A stretch of DNA of 53,992 nucleotides. Origin: Phlegmacium glaucopus. Its lineage: Eukaryota; Basidiomycota; Agaricomycetes; Agaricales; Cortinariaceae. A program made the translations under genes and the position numbers. Within the stretch, counting starts at the first letter, position 1. Every line of letters starts with the position of its first letter. Location: assembly GCA_015039465.1 (NCBI GenBank), contig MU130035.1, positions 1-53,992 of the forward strand, given 5' to 3'. The notes beneath the pieces were generated by a model. That model was not told the origin of the DNA. It saw nothing but the letters and a program-made list of their open reading frames with translations, and did not search any database. Positions 1-12,035 of the stretch are shown piece by piece.

Positions 1-263
1 GTCTCCCCTTCGTCACTGCATCTCCCCTTCGTCACTGCATCGCCACTTCATTACTTCGTCGCCCTTTTGTCATTACATCGCTCCTCGTTTCGCTCATCTC
101 ATATCTCGTCACCCTACTTTAGTTGGAACCTTTCTGCATATACTTGACTCAGTGCTTAGGCCACCGAAGCCCCGAGCCGCATCACACCTCAGTTAGTACA
201 GCACATAGCGTACTGACAGTGTATCACCGTTCCCCCAAAGGAATCCAGAAGATCCGAGACGAC

Positions 264-1238
264 ATGAACACAGGCCTGGCTGAACTTGATGAAGACAGCT
301 ACCTTTTCGACCCCCTAGGCGATAGCAATAAAACGAAAACTTCTATTCGAGGCATCCAGGCCATTGGTCAAGGCGCCTTTCTCCTCGATCTAGACTCCCC
401 CGAATCTGCTAACCGCCTCCGGACCTACTCTGCTGAACATCCTGACTTCCTCCCCTCGCACCTTGGCTCCTCTGCAGCCATCAAAACTAAAGGATACAAT
501 GTCATATTCAAATTTGTCCCCTGTACCGGTAACTTTGATCCTAAAGACGCTAACTGCATATCCGATCTAGAATCTAGCAACAACCTGCTACCAGGATCCA
601 TCTCTTCCGCCACTTGGCTCAAACGCACCGACCGTCGTTCACCTAACCAAAAAGTTGCCACCCTCAAGGTAGTATGTTCCTCACCTGAAACGGCTAACCA
701 CCTGTTGTGCGAGAAAATCTTCATAGAAGGACAGGCCATCACTGCTCGTAAGGACCTACGCGAGCCCCTGCGCTGTAACAAGTGCCAAATGTTCGGCCAC
801 ATCCGAGCAACATGCAAAAACAAGGAAGTATGCGCTCATTGCGCCAGCGAGAGCCACCCCACCTTAGACTGCCCACCGAACCATCCCGCACACTGCCTCT
901 CCTGCGGCCCAGACTCGTCCCACCCCAGCTATGCGCGTAACTGCCCTGCCTTCATCATTCGTTGTGCAGCCCTCGACTCCAAATACCCAGAGAACGCGAT
1001 GCCATATTTCCTGACTGGCGAATCCTGGACCTGGGTCTCTGCCCCCCCCAAACTTTCCACCTCCCCACCTACCCACCGTCCACGCCTGCCCCACGATCTA
1101 CCCCCACGCCCACATACGGCCCATGCCCCTCCTCCTCACCGCCGCCAAGGACACCTGGAGCAGTTCCTTATTCCAAACCACACTGGCTCCCAATCCCAAC
1201 GTCGTAAATCACCAACCCCAGCCCCTACCCCCCAATGA
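264..1238 (+). CDS. LINE ORF1, gag-like nucleic-acid-binding protein
   Basis: RNA-binding/chaperone protein of the retrotransposon, expected to coat the element RNA. The first ATG of the open frame is at 264 (324 residues); the frame is open upstream to 123 without another ATG. Three Cys/His clusters lie at about residues 171-227: CNKCQMFGHIRATC (CX2CX4HX4C), then CAHC..H..C and CLSC..H..C. This is the usual triple zinc knuckle of Tad1/I-type ORF1. The C-terminus is rich in Pro, His and Thr. The stop overlaps the ORF2 start in the tetranucleotide ATGA (1235-1238), which suggests coupled re-initiation of translation. No disabling lesion was seen. Confidence 0.85.
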   Translation: MNTGLAELDEDSYLFDPLGDSNKTKTSIRGIQAIGQGAFLLDLDSPESANRLRTYSAEHPDFLPSHLGSSAAIKTKGYNVIFKFVPCTGNFDPKDANCISDLESSNNLLPGSISSATWLKRTDRRSPNQKVATLKVVCSSPETANHLLCEKIFIEGQAITARKDLREPLRCNKCQMFGHIRATCKNKEVCAHCASESHPTLDCPPNHPAHCLSCGPDSSHPSYARNCPAFIIRCAALDSKYPENAMPYFLTGESWTWVSAPPKLSTSPPTHRPRLPHDLPPRPHTAHAPPPHRRQGHLEQFLIPNHTGSQSQRRKSPTPAPTPQ

Positions 1239-4057
1239 ATAGACGAACCTCCAAATCACCGAGCAGGCTCCGTATATGGCAACAAAACACACATAAATCT
1301 AAACTCGCCCAACAATACATCCTTAACACCGCCGCACCTGAGGACTGGGGCGTCATCGCCATCCAAGAACCGTGGCTGGACACGTTCAGAAATGCCAGAG
1401 GCTCAGCCTACTGGCGTATATTATACCCCTCTAACCACTACCTAGATGAAGCTCCCCGTACTCGCTCTATCTTAATGATCAACACTAATATTTCCACTGA
1501 CGCCTATACCCAACTAGAGATACCCAGCTCCGACATCACCGCAGTTCGCTTCTTCGGCCCCAACGGTCATATATCACTCTTCAATGTTTACAATGACTGC
1601 ACCCACAATGATACCATCACAGCGTTTACTCAGCACCTAGACACTAACCCTCCTACACCAACCAACCACATGCTCTGGCTCGGCGACTTCAACAGACACC
1701 ATCCCCTCTGGGAATCTGAAGACAACCACCACCTCAACTCCTCTGAAAACGATATTCAACCCCTCCTCGAGCTAGTCCGCGCCCACAACATGGAGCAAAT
1801 CCTACCACCAGGCATCCCTACCTACGAAACTGCAGCCCACAAATGGACCCGACCAGACAACGTCTGGCTGTCTCACCATGCTCTCAATTTAACTATCTCA
1901 TGTAACACTGACCCTTCTATCCGCCCAGTTTTAGCCGATCACTTACCAGTAATCACGGTCATCGACATGCCAGTTGCGCGCTCCCTCCCACGCATGACCC
2001 CAGACTTCCGCAACATAGTCTTTGCAGACTTCAACGAAATCCTATCCAACAGGCTCCAAACCGAGTCCCCAGCCCTCCTTATCACCTCTGAGGAAGAATT
2101 CCACGCAAAAGTCGACAAGCTGACAACAATCATTCAGGATGTCATCACCCTTCACGTCCCAATGAGGACGCCATCCCCCTTCTCCAAGCGCTGGTGGAAC
2201 GCTGAGCTTACCGCTCTCAAGAAAATGAAGAACCGCCTAAGCAACAAGGCCTATAAATTTCGAGATATCGCTGACCACCCCTCAAAAGAAGAACATAAAA
2301 AGGCCTGCAAGGTGTTTGCGGACGCTATCGAAACTGCGACCAAGGCCCACTGGGACAACTGGCTAGAAAACATAACACCCTCACAGGTTTACACGGCAAA
2401 CAAGTATGTTACTAACGACCCCTCTGACTACTCCAACGCACGGGTTCCCACTCTCAAAGTCCAGACAAACGGCATACCCTCGTCCGCCTCCTCTAATTCT
2501 GACAAAGTTAAGGCCCTCTCGACCTCCTTCTTTCCACCACCCCCAGCAACTTCACAGGTGCCGGTCGACTTCAACTACCCCACCCCGCTACCAGGGATAA
2601 AATTCTTCACCAAACGCCGCATCAAGGAAGCCGCCCACCTCCTCAAACCACATAAGGCCCCAGGCCCCGATGGTATACCAAACCTGATCTTATCCAAGTC
2701 CATTGACGTCCTCATAGATCATCTTTACTTCATTTATCGGGCTGTTATTGAACTAAATGTCTACCATGAACGCTGGCTGACCTCTACCACCCTAGTTCTT
2801 CGCAAACCAAGCAAACCGGCCTACGACATCGCCCAAGCCTACCGCCCAATAGGTCTCCTCGATACTATTGGCAAGTTGCTCTCGACCCTAGTAGCTGCTG
2901 ACCTATCCCATCTAGCAGAAAAACACCTCATGCTCCCCCCTGGCCAGTTTGGTGGCCGCTCTGGACGCAACACAACAGACGCCATACATATGCTAACCCA
3001 CACCGTCAAAGACGCGTGGCGTTCGGGTAAAGTGGCGGTGGCTCTTTTCCTCAATGTACAAGGAGCCTTCCCTAATACGGCAAAAGATCAACTCATCCAC
3101 AATATGCGGGCCCTCAAAGTCCCAACCTGCTACATCAAACTAATCGAGAAGATGCTCACTGGCAGAAAGACTCGGCTCCAATTCGATGACTTTATCTCAG
3201 AACTCATCGACATCATCAACGGTACAACCCAAGGCTGCCCACTATCCATGATCCTCTACGCATTCTACAACTCCCCACTCATCCGTTCAGCCACTCACAA
3301 AAACGAAACCTCCATAGGCTTCGTCGACGACTCAATGTTCCTAGCTGTCGGCAAGACACTTACAGACGCCCACGAAACCATCCGCGACATGATGGAGCGC
3401 CCCAATGGCGGTTTCGCCTGGTCCATCTCCCATAACTCTCCGTTTGAACTAACCAAACTAGCACTAATGAACTTCCCGCGCTCAAACCAAGATATTACCC
3501 CCGCCAACCTCAAGCTCACCAGACCCAACCCAGATGGCTCCCAGACCCTACAGACCATCAACACAACCGACAAATACAAGTACCTAGGAGTGTTGGTTGA
3601 CCCCAAATTCCGATGGGCGAGCCACCACCAGAAGGTAGTAGCCAACGCGACTTGGTGGTCACTCCAAATTGCTCGCCTATCCAAGGTTTCTGGGGGTATG
3701 CCCCCGAAACGAATATGCCAGCTCTATAACACTGTGGCTGTCCCTACCTTCACATATGCTGCTGACGTCTGGTATACAGGGATACACTCTGCCCCTTCAG
3801 GACTCAAGCGTCTAGGCTCCGTTGCCATCACAAAGAAACTCACGGCCGTCCAAAGACGCGTCGCCAGGATTATAACCGGGGCACTCAGCTCAGCTGCAAG
3901 CGATGTCCTCGAAGTACATGCTAACCTCCTCCCAGTAGACTTACTCTTCGATAAAGTCCTATACCGGGCAGCCTCCAGAATTGCTTCTCTACCGCCCGCC
4001 CACCCTCTCCACCCCTTGGCCCGTAAAGCCTCTAAACGCTACGTTAAAAAACACTGA
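1235..4057 (+). pseudogene. LINE ORF2: endonuclease and reverse transcriptase, inactivated
   Basis: Polyprotein that nicks target DNA and copies the element RNA. The N-terminal 230 residues form an APE-like (EEP) endonuclease, with IQEPWLD, LGDFNRHHPLWE and ADHLPV motifs. The RT spans about residues 430-730, with HKAPGPDGIP, YRPIGLL, TTQGCPLS and the FVDD box (residues 696-699). Motif A reads FLNVQGAF where the family has FLDVQGAF. The Asn is residue 607 (codon 3053-3055) and replaces a metal-binding catalytic Asp. The frame then ends at an in-frame TGA (4055-4057), and coding continues in the same frame into the RNase H domain. Both lesions fit single C-to-T type changes at CpG sites. The start is the ATG overlapping the ORF1 stop. 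Confidence 0.9.
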
Positions 4058-5206
4058 TCACCCCTCCATAATCTATTTTATACTACTAACATCATTCCGT
4101 CATCAATAGAATCAGTAGCCGCAACCAGACGTCGCCCCAACTATGTACCCTCCTTCACCACTGCCATTCCCAACAGCAGAGAAGCAGCCCTCAATGCCGC
4201 CAACTCCCACCACAAGACCCAAGTTTCAGTCTACTGTGATGGATCTGGCTTCAAAGAAGGAGTAGGAGCCGCAGCGGTCCTATACATCAACAAAGTAGAA
4301 AAGTGCTCTCTTCGATTCTACCTCGGCCCCCTTTCGGAACACACTGTCTACGAAGGCGAAATAGTGGGGCTCACACTAGCGCTTCACCTACTAAACGCCA
4401 TACGCTTTCAGCTACGAAAGTATACCGTTATTGGTACTGACAACCAAGCCTCCATTATAGCTCTCAACAACCAACGACCACATCCAGCCCACCACCTCCT
4501 CGACCGAGTACACGATGCTGCCGAACAATTTCACACCACCCAGAGCCGTTTCACTAACGCTCAAGCACCCAAACCCCCTACCCGCAACGTCATCAATCTT
4601 CAAATCCATTGGACGCCTGGTCATGAGCAGTTCCCTCCTAACGAACGCGCGGATGTCCTAGCAAAACAAGCCGCCCAAGGCTCCTCAAGTCCCAAGAACC
4701 TCCTCCCCTTATATCTACGCAACTCCCCCCTCCCTGTTAGTTTAGCAGCTACAAGACAAGACAACCTATCCATCATCCGCAAACTATGGAAAAAACGATG
4801 GAAGACCTCGACTCGATACCCTCTAATCCAAACCTTTGACAAGTCCCTACCCTCGAATAAATACCTTAAACTCGTTGACTCCCTAGACCGACGCCAATCC
4901 GCCATACTCACCCAGCTTCGCACTGGCCACTCGCCACTTAACCAACACCTATTCCGTATTCACCGATCCGAAACCCCTACATGCCCCCACTGCCAAGGCA
5001 TCACAGTCGAGTCAGTGCACCACTACCTACTGCGCTGCCCCCACTACCAACACGAACGACACCTACTACAACGCAAACTTAGACCAAACGCTGACTCCAT
5101 TTCCTTCCTATTATCTGACCCCACCGCCATCAAACCACTACTCAATTACATCCACGCCACCAAACGCTTCAAAACACAACCCACTTCTGCCCGTAATCCC
5201 TCCTAA
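4058..5206 (+). pseudogene. LINE ORF2 C-terminal part: RNase H and zinc finger, cut off by a premature stop
   Basis: Same reading frame as the upstream ORF2, separated from it only by one TGA. It holds a type I RNase H, which degrades the RNA strand of the RNA/DNA hybrid. The four acidic positions are visible in YCDGSG, YEGEIVG, GTDNQAS and NERADVL. The typical WTPGHE segment is present. After this comes a C-terminal Cys/His cluster (CPHC...HHYLLRCPHY), common in Tad1-like ORF2 proteins. The segment has no start of its own at the domain boundary; the first internal ATG (in GEIVGL) lies inside the domain. It is best read as the detached C-terminus of one original ORF2. Confidence 0.85.
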
Positions 5207-5677
5207 TACACCACTACCTCAGCCTCCATCCGTATACGCAACACCCCCCAGTACGCCACCCATCATCAGTCACCCCCAAACCACCCAAGACACTCGCTAC
5301 CCCAGCCGCTTACTGCCAGTTATTTCCTTTAAATACTAATTCTATTTAGCTAGCCCAGCTGTCCTCGAGACGCTCTTTAAATATCCCTATCCGCACTAGC
5401 GGACCCCGTCGCCCTCGCCCATCAAGTCAACCCCAACACTCTCAGTTTCATCTTCTCAGGATCTTAACAGGGGAGCATAGTCTAAGACGGTGGAGGATAC
5501 ACCGACCGGCTTTTACTCCGCTGCTTTGTCAGTGGGGGGGCATGGTATTCTATGGCTCTTGTAGTCTTAGATAGGTTTTGACTTAACACACCCTTAGCTT
5601 GCTCTCGTAATTACTTTCCTGTACGCTAGTACTGTGTACCATGAGGACTTGGTCTTCGCGCACAATAAATTTGATAA

Positions 5678-6160
5678 GGCCTCGGCAGCGCATCAAACTC
5701 ACCTATAGGCTTACCAGACGGGCACTTCCCACATCACGCTTCATATTGTCCAATATGTGAGCGTCCTTTTTCACACCCTTGTGGAAGCCATGACAGGAAC
5801 TCATCAGACTCGCATAACAATTTAGGTTCACCGATGTACACCACAAACCCACTCTTCGTCCCTCATAATCCATACCATCCAACGCATGGGCATACTTACC
5901 CACTTCCTGTGGGGCTTTATGGATATAACATGGGGGGTCCAGGGACAAATGTGAATTCGGGAGTGGGTAATATCACTCATATGACTATTTCAGGTATTGG
6001 TAATAACAGTTCCGTGAATAATGGTTATCGTAAGTGATTTACACGTTTATGGGGCTGACGACAGTGGTTGACTCTTAATCCCACAGGCGCTCCTCGTACT
6101 CGTACCCAGCGAACACTAGACAAAGACGAGAGCGAGGGCTACGAAGTGTGCTTACGTTGA
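5678..6160 (+). pseudogene. Family A copy 1 (A1), 3' part only, split by the LINE
   Basis: Homologous to the end of A2 (exon 8 from about residue 287 to the C-terminus). The exon 8 remainder runs 5678-6029, intron 8 is 6030-6086 (GTAAGT...CACAG), and exon 9 is 6087-6160. The frame is open throughout. It keeps the CPIC...FSHPC cysteine cluster and the Pro/His/Tyr-rich stretch, but the conserved C-terminal SEDCEVCLR reads SEGYEVCLR, losing one Cys. The 5' exons (signal peptide, ectodomain, TM) would lie left of the LINE, outside the window. As it stands the gene is interrupted in exon 8. Confidence 0.8.
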
Positions 6161-6317
6161 GCATGCATGTAAAATGCGTTACTTATAGAATTCTATGTAG
6201 AACTAGACTGGTATTTAGCTTTCAGTTACCCCAGACAATAGTTAGATCGGAAGCTTCGTTTGTGGCTGTACGAGCGCTATCTTCAACATTCGCGTTAACA
6301 CCTCTTTTAAAAGTCCG

Positions 6318-6395
6318 GCGTATTTGACGTCATGTGCCAGAGTCATATTCGTGCGCAGCCACCCTTCTCCGTCGTGCTAAAAATGTACGGTATCC
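6318..6395 (+). pseudogene. Stump of gene D (first ~25 codons) after A1
   Basis: Matches the region around the start of the intact D gene at 22425: GTATTTGACGTCATGTG, then the stretch encoding the basic N-terminus (TATTCGTGCGCAGCC...). It lacks the ATG and stops near the TACGGTATCCT segment, where the 3' end of gene B1 begins. The same truncation point recurs after A2 and A3. Confidence 0.7.
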
Positions 6396-8570
6396 TAACA
6401 CCTGTCAGCGAGGGTTGAAAGACTAGTAGTATTCATGAGTTGATGGAAGGTTTCGTCATCTTGCGATTCTAGGGGTGTCGTTGAAGGTGTGATATTCCCG
6501 AGATTGTTCTCATTCGAGAGTTCGTCTGTTGCAGGTGGTAGAGTGGCAGAGTTGACATCATCAGTCTGCACAGGTATAGTGGTAGATATAACAGCCAGAC
6601 GATATGCGTGAGTAGGTTCATCCGTCTGCACAGATACATCCCTGAACACAACCAGAGCGTCAACTCCAACCACAGCGTCGACATAACCAAACATAACACC
6701 AAGCTCAGAAACCCCCATCATCTCAACATCTAAATGACAATCCTCACTCTCTCTCCTTCGCTTCCGATTCTCTTCCGACAAAATCCAAATGATTGCTCGA
6801 ATTTCCACCTGCATCACCCTGCCCGAATCCCCACCCTCAACCCCATAAAAATCCTGCTCTCCTTCCAAACCCTCCAACCTCCCGATAATCTCCTCCAAAG
6901 CATCTTTCAATCCTAAAACTTCGTTTTCAATTCCCGGAATCGATCCTTCAATTGTTGAGCTTTGGATTCACCGTCAATACCAAGAGCAACAGCAACGCTA
7001 TCGATCATAGACACCGATGGACCATACAGAGTGGCTGGAGCCGATGGAGTTGGAGAAGAAGATAAGGAGGACAATGAAGATGACGATGACCAGGAAAAGG
7101 GAGAGGCAACATCCGAAGAATCGCCCATCAGCACGGTTTTGGGATCCGCCATAATGACAAGACGTTCGAATTGAAGTCCTTTTGCATCCATGACATTTAG
7201 ATTCGGAATTTGATTATGTGAGGTGGACCGGGAGGCATATCGGAGATAGCAGCAGGAACAGGATTACTAGTAGTCATCATCTCGTCTTGTTCGTCCTCCC
7301 ATTGTCGTCACCGTAATTGTTCGTGGTACTATTCGAAGCGGGAACAGGCCGTGACGTCTTGAATGACGGCGACGACCATGGCCCCGAGTCTTGCATATCA
7401 AAAGACTTCTTGTCCGAGTCATTAACACCCCTCTTCCCCTTCACAGTCTTTACTTCACCTTTTTCTTCCCCTTTCCCTTCGTTCTCTTTGTCTTCTTTCT
7501 GAGAAGCCTGGTTGACCTGTGGTGGTACCCGTAGCATATCCGTAAAACTCGGAACCTCATCCTTGACTTCCGAATTTGGATAGACAACGCTAGAATCAAC
7601 AACGCTTTTGGTGATAGCCTCTCCACCTTCTCTTTCAGTCACATGAGACTAGAACGGAGAATGAGTAGATGAAATAGAGGTTAAAACGTTGAAGTTGGGT
7701 TTGATAGTGATATCGATTTTTCCTTTCGAGAGATCATGTCAGCGATCGCGTAGAAAGTAAAACAAAAGCGAAATCGGGGGGGTATATAAGCTTACCTGTA
7801 ATGAAGACGTCGATGGAAGAGGTATAACATTGGGAGCATTCGCAATGGAACCATTATTTTGCGCGATGGGTGAGGAAGTAGATGAGTTTGAGGTGTAGAT
7901 GAGTTTGAGGTGGAAGACAAGGGGGGAATAATGAAAGGGTATTGCGGTTGATGCAATGTTAGATTAGGTGACGTGGGGGTTGAAATTGAAGAACTGCCAG
8001 AACCTTTTGACGCCAATCTGGAATTATGCAATTCGTTTTTTTAAAAAAAGATGGAAGATGGGGAGGATGGACTAACCGTGTTTGAGGATATCTCGCTCAT
8101 ACTCTTTAGAACTCAAGTGGGACAAGAAAGATTCCAATTTCGCTGGCGAACCAACTGGTCAGCTCTTATAGAACCTAGGTAAAAGCCGGTCGAACATGAC
8201 ACATCGCCAGCCGTTCTCCATAGTTCCAGTGCGCGCTTTCGAGAATAAAACATGACAAAGTCCGGATAAATGAAGTATTTCACCTGCTTCCCAGCGTTGT
8301 CGATTTTTTGAAGACAAAGTTCGAGTAGTTGTTTCCCATTGATACTTGGCGATGAACATCAGGGGAAGGCGATATCTGGTGATGACCCCATCTTCTGTTC
8401 TGATATAGACGAAAGGAGCAGAGGGGTTATAATCTCGTGGGGGGATTGTGAAAGCCTTTGAGCAGAGATAGCTTAGCAGTTCATCATCTGACCATTCCTT
8501 TGTATAACGGACGATGTAGGACCCAACCAAGTTCAAGGTCTGAGTATACTTGGTTGGCCAGCCAACTCCA
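6395..8570 (-). pseudogene. Family B copy 1 (B1), unknown coiled-coil protein, broken
   Basis: Not recognised. Minus-strand gene convergent with A1. N-terminal exon (8536-8090) encodes a conserved block with PPRDYNPSAPF and RLPLMFIAKYQWE, ending KEYERDILKHG before a GTTAGT donor. Later exons are Ser/Thr/Pro- and Lys/Glu-rich (7642-7277). The C-terminal part (7191-6400) has ATLYGPSVSMID followed by a heptad-like coil (QQLKDRFRELKTKF, LKDALEEIIGRLEGLEGE). Lesions: no start ATG where B2 and B3 have one; TGA at 8159-8161 where B2 and B3 have Trp; frame slips near 7310 and 7210 relative to B3. Probably a pseudogene, although exon borders are uncertain. Confidence 0.6.
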
Positions 8571-8599
8571 GTGCGGGAATTGAAAATAGTGCGTTCTCA

Positions 8600-10140
8600 C
8601 GCTTCTTCAAGTGGCTATGTATGTTTTCCTATACTTAGATTCAGGGAGTCATTCACGGGGGAAAACAAACATGGAGCACATCGTGTATGCTCCTAAGTAG
8701 TAAGTATTTTTATCGGTCCCATCGATAACGTCAAAAAGCTGATTTTCGTAAGATCACATGGTAGGGGGGGAATAAAGTGTATGTATTTTTAAGTTTCCTT
8801 CAATATTTCAATCCCATTCGTTCAGGTAACTTCCTCATTATTATTAATAGATTCATTCACAAAAAATTTCCAGATGTTTATCATCCTATCTCTCGCATTG
8901 GTTGTATATTTCCTTGCGCAGGTCACCGTGCTCGCTGTAGCTGTCCCATTACATCACGGTGTATCGTTCCAGCCCCGTGCGCTCATTGAACTACGAAGCT
9001 AACCCATTTCTCAATACTCAGAACTGGGTTAAGCATATTACTGGGAATTATATATCAAGCCATTCGGATGTTATGTCAATGTTTCTTGCTTGATTTCAGT
9101 GTGTTTACTGATGTCCTATCCGCCCAGCCCCGCCTCCGGGACCAATGTTCGAGTTCTCAGTATTACAACTTGAGCCCCCCCAAATTCGGACGGGGTTGGC
9201 ATAGTTGGCATCTGTTCATGCGGGTTTAGCCGGTCGGCTCCTAATACATAGTCCTCAGATCTCGGACTTCGCGCTGCGAAGGCAATTTCATTTCAAACTC
9301 AAGTGCCGACATTTAGCTGCCCATCGAACCAAAAGTGGAAGGGTCTGTCCGCTATTTTTCATCCCACCAAATCTCTCGAAGCTAATAGGCATTATTTACA
9401 GAGCGCTAGGAATCCAATCAGAAAGCTTCCAGTCGATTGGAGGAGCACGATCCATCACAGGATTGATGTAATTCTCTGTCATTGGGGAGGGGGGATTGTA
9501 TCTACGCTGTCAAACTGATAATCTAACAATGTGATAAGGCCCTGAGGGCGGCTTCAATGTTCATATGTCATGGCCAGGCTTTATCGGTGTGGATGGCGTT
9601 GTTCATCACCGATCATGTAATCCCCCGGTTGCATTTCCGATCAATCCTAATGACATCGTGTTCCAAAGTCCCTCCTGTTGACAGCATGACATTGAGGCAG
9701 CGTGATATTGAGGATTTGATCGAAAGGTCACAACTGTCACTGGTGGTTGTAAACTTGGGATGAACAATTCGGCGAGTTTGTAGTACAAATAAAAATCCTT
9801 GCCTCTCAGCTATATTCCTATGTGGTTTTTGTTTCCAAAGGTTGATGCCAAGGGAGAGGAGCCGGGAAAGGTGAACTAATTGTCACATCAGGAAAACTAC
9901 ACTTTACTTACTGGGCTTAGATTCACTTGAGTTCACTTTCATCAGTTTATCACTTGTCAAAGTGACCTAAGTAACATAAGTCACCTAAGTGGTTTTCCTG
10001 ATGCTGATGCTAATGCTGATGCCACGAGAGCCGTAGGAAAGTTAAAGTTAAACCTTAAAGTGCAGGCACGAGGCGTGGGCCGCCTGCAAGAATTAAGAAT
10101 CTCCATATAGATCTTTTTACATAGATAGGTATCGCCACCA
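8600..10140. other. Intergenic DNA between array units, no gene supported
   Basis: No open frame with a plausible start, splice pattern or paralogue support. A short piece (about 9540-9640) resembles 19760-19880, both containing a CACCGATCATGT segment, which suggests that intergenic DNA was copied with the array. It contains the small inverted-repeat element described at 9886-10003. Confidence 0.5.
9886..10003. repeat. Small MITE-like element with 12-bp inverted ends
   Basis: The ends are perfect inverted copies: CATCAGGAAAAC at 9886-9897 and GTTTTCCTGATG at 9992-10003. The interior is non-coding and has short CACTT/AAGTG-type echoes. No convincing target duplication was found, so transposition is an inference. 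Confidence 0.45.
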
Positions 10141-10144
10141 CCTT

Positions 10145-10208
10145 GAACTATCCTACATAAACACAACAACATGTTCTGTAATGCTCCCAATTTTCCAACA
10201 CCCTTGGC
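10145..10208 (+). promoter_or_regulatory. Conserved core promoter of A2
   Basis: A CTACATAAACACA box lies about 55 nt upstream of the ATG and is followed by a CATGTTCT-like stretch. The same block at the same spacing precedes the ATG of A4 (20850) and of the exon-1 relic (14246); A3 has a TATAAATA version (15237). It is probably a TATA-type core promoter retained in each copy. Confidence 0.6.
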
Positions 10209-11912
10209 ATGCAAAGAACTCTCGCAATCATTGTCATTCTGCTAGTAACCCTTTTGCCCTCAGGCTATTATGTCACAGTCTCTGCTCAAGCGCCGGCATA
10301 TCTTCCCATATTTATAAGGGTACGCCTACGACTTGGTCATTGGCAAGATGAATGTTTTGATTTGGTGTGGTAGTCGTACAATAGCTTGGACGGATTACCA
10401 TGCGATATGGCAATACCTATCCGAGGGGTCTGTTCTAAAAGCCACTGTGAGTTTTCTTACCATCTCCTTCCGACCAATCCGCCAATCATCCCAGCGGCCG
10501 TTGCGTATCATCTTCTAATGGATACCGTAACCAATAATTATGACTGCGGCTTCGTGATGTGGGTCACGTGATATTTCTACTCCGCGAATCATTGTTGACA
10601 TTTGTTCTCTGTTAGTTGGTTGGACTACAAAACTAATTGTACCGCCGTCTACGTGTGAGCTGCAACTTTTATCCCTATTATACATTTCCTCATTCATTTA
10701 GTTTGGCCCCCATTGCATTGCTTACTTGGGTTCATCATGATGACTATTCGGACAGAGAGGTATTGCTGTTCTATATCTTCAGTGATATTTGATATTCGTT
10801 GAACATAGGTATTCAGGCTGGCAACAATACGAACACCGCCTTGGCTAAGACTGCAGGTACGTTCTCTGACCCAACTAGTCTACATTCACTGATATTAGCC
10901 TTAGATTGTGCCAAATCAGCCGTCATTGGGGGAGTAGTCTTCCTCACAATCGTTGCCGCCGCCCTCATACTCCGCCGCTGGAAGAAGCAGTCCACATATC
11001 CTTATCCTTATGATCCTGTTTTATCACCGGAAGTTCAGATGAGCTATGTTGACCACATTATTCCGACATCAATGACTCCTGAAAAGATTTCTGTGAGTCC
11101 AGTTGTACGCTATCTGTTTCCACCATCCTGATTGATTTGGACAGGATGTCAAGGTAGGGGAGGCAAGTTTGCAAGAGGAAGAATTAACGAGGTCTGTGAG
11201 AAGGAGCTCTAATAGTGAGGTAAAGAGGATTCCCTCAAGGTCAACAAAGAGACGACCAGTGACTACGCACCCCATTCTCTTGGTTAAGGAGACAGAAGAC
11301 AGATCGACGGAAGAGGAAGAAAATTATGCGCCTCAACCTCCGAGAGCCAGTCGCAAGGCCAAGCGCAAGTCTCAGAGACCGCCATATCGTGTACCTCATG
11401 ATGTGGATAACTCGATGGCACATATTCAAGGCCTCGGGAGCGCATCAAACTCACCTATAGGCTTACCAGGCGGGCACTTCCCACATCACGCTTCATATTG
11501 TCCAATATGTGAGCATCCTTTTTCACGTCCCTGTGAAAGCCCTGACGGGAGCTCATCAGACTCGTATAACGATCTAGGTTTACCAATGTACACGACACAC
11601 CCACTCGTCCCTCATTTTAATCCATACCATCCAACGCATGTGCATCCTTATCCACTTCCTATGGGGTCTTATGGATGTACCATAGGGGGTCCAGGGACAA
11701 ATGTGAATTCGGGAGTAGGCAATGTGACTCATATGACTATTTCAGGTATTGGTAATAACAATTCCGTGAATAATGGTTATCGTAAGTGATTTACACGTTG
11801 ATGGGGCTGACGACAGTGGTTGACCCTTAATCTCACAGGGGCTTCTCGTACTCGTACCCAGCGAACACCAGACAAAGACGAGAGCGAGGACTGCGAAGTG
11901 TGCTTACGTTGA
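10209..11912 (+). CDS. Family A copy 2 (A2): predicted type I single-pass membrane protein
   Basis: Family not recognised. Nine exons: 10209-10319, 10374-10446, 10495-10558, 10616-10654, 10702-10759, 10817-10856, 10905-11092, 11145-11781, 11839-11912; 427 residues, introns 47-57 nt, all frames consistent with A3 and A4. Order: signal peptide (MQRTLAIIVILLVTLLPSG..., cleavage likely near VSAQ, residue 27); ectodomain to about 130 with four Cys after exon 1; TM about 133-151 followed by RRWKK; cytoplasmic tail with basic patches, an EEEEN acidic run, a CPIC...FSRPC cluster (310-321), a Pro/His/Tyr-rich stretch, Gly/Asn-rich repeats and terminal SEDCEVCLR. Topology suggests a cell-surface receptor or adhesion role; this is inference. 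Convergent with B2. Confidence 0.8.
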
Positions 11913-12035
11913 GCATGCATGTGAAATACGTTACTGGTGATGCGATGAAAGATTTCTACGTATAATCAGACTGGTATTTAGCACTTCGTTTGTGGCTGAG
12001 CGCTATCTTCAACATTCGCTGCTTTTAAAAGTCCG

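Larger units (their letters stand above)
1..5677 (+). mobile_element. Tad1-type LINE, 5' end outside the window
   Basis: Non-LTR retrotransposon with two overlapping ORFs: a zinc-knuckle ORF1, then an ORF2 with endonuclease, reverse transcriptase and RNase H. This domain set is typical of the Tad1/I group in fungi. Positions 1-263 are 5' leader with short direct repeats of CTTCGTCACTGCATC. Positions 5207-5677 are 3' UTR ending in an A-rich tail (ACAATAAATTTGAT). The 3' boundary is set by homology: from 5678 the sequence matches the interior of an exon of the tandem gene family further right (compare 11428 onward). The element therefore sits inside gene copy A1. The 5' boundary and target duplication lie off the window. 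ORF2 carries at least two disabling point changes, so this copy is probably dead. Confidence 0.9.

Noticed and set aside
425..1207. Reverse-strand and shifted frames inside LINE ORF1
   Set aside because: They are shadows of the GC-rich ORF1 coding sequence, which has clear zinc knuckles.
9205..9518. Frames MASVHAGLAG... and the overlapping frame
   Set aside because: They lack paralogues, splice sites and domain features, and overlap each other in different frames.
10374..10446. Alternative frame of A exon 2 reading RTIAWTDYHAIWQYL
   Set aside because: It is open in A2 and A3, but the next exon then meets a stop at once in both copies. Only the SYNS..IPIRGVCS frame continues.
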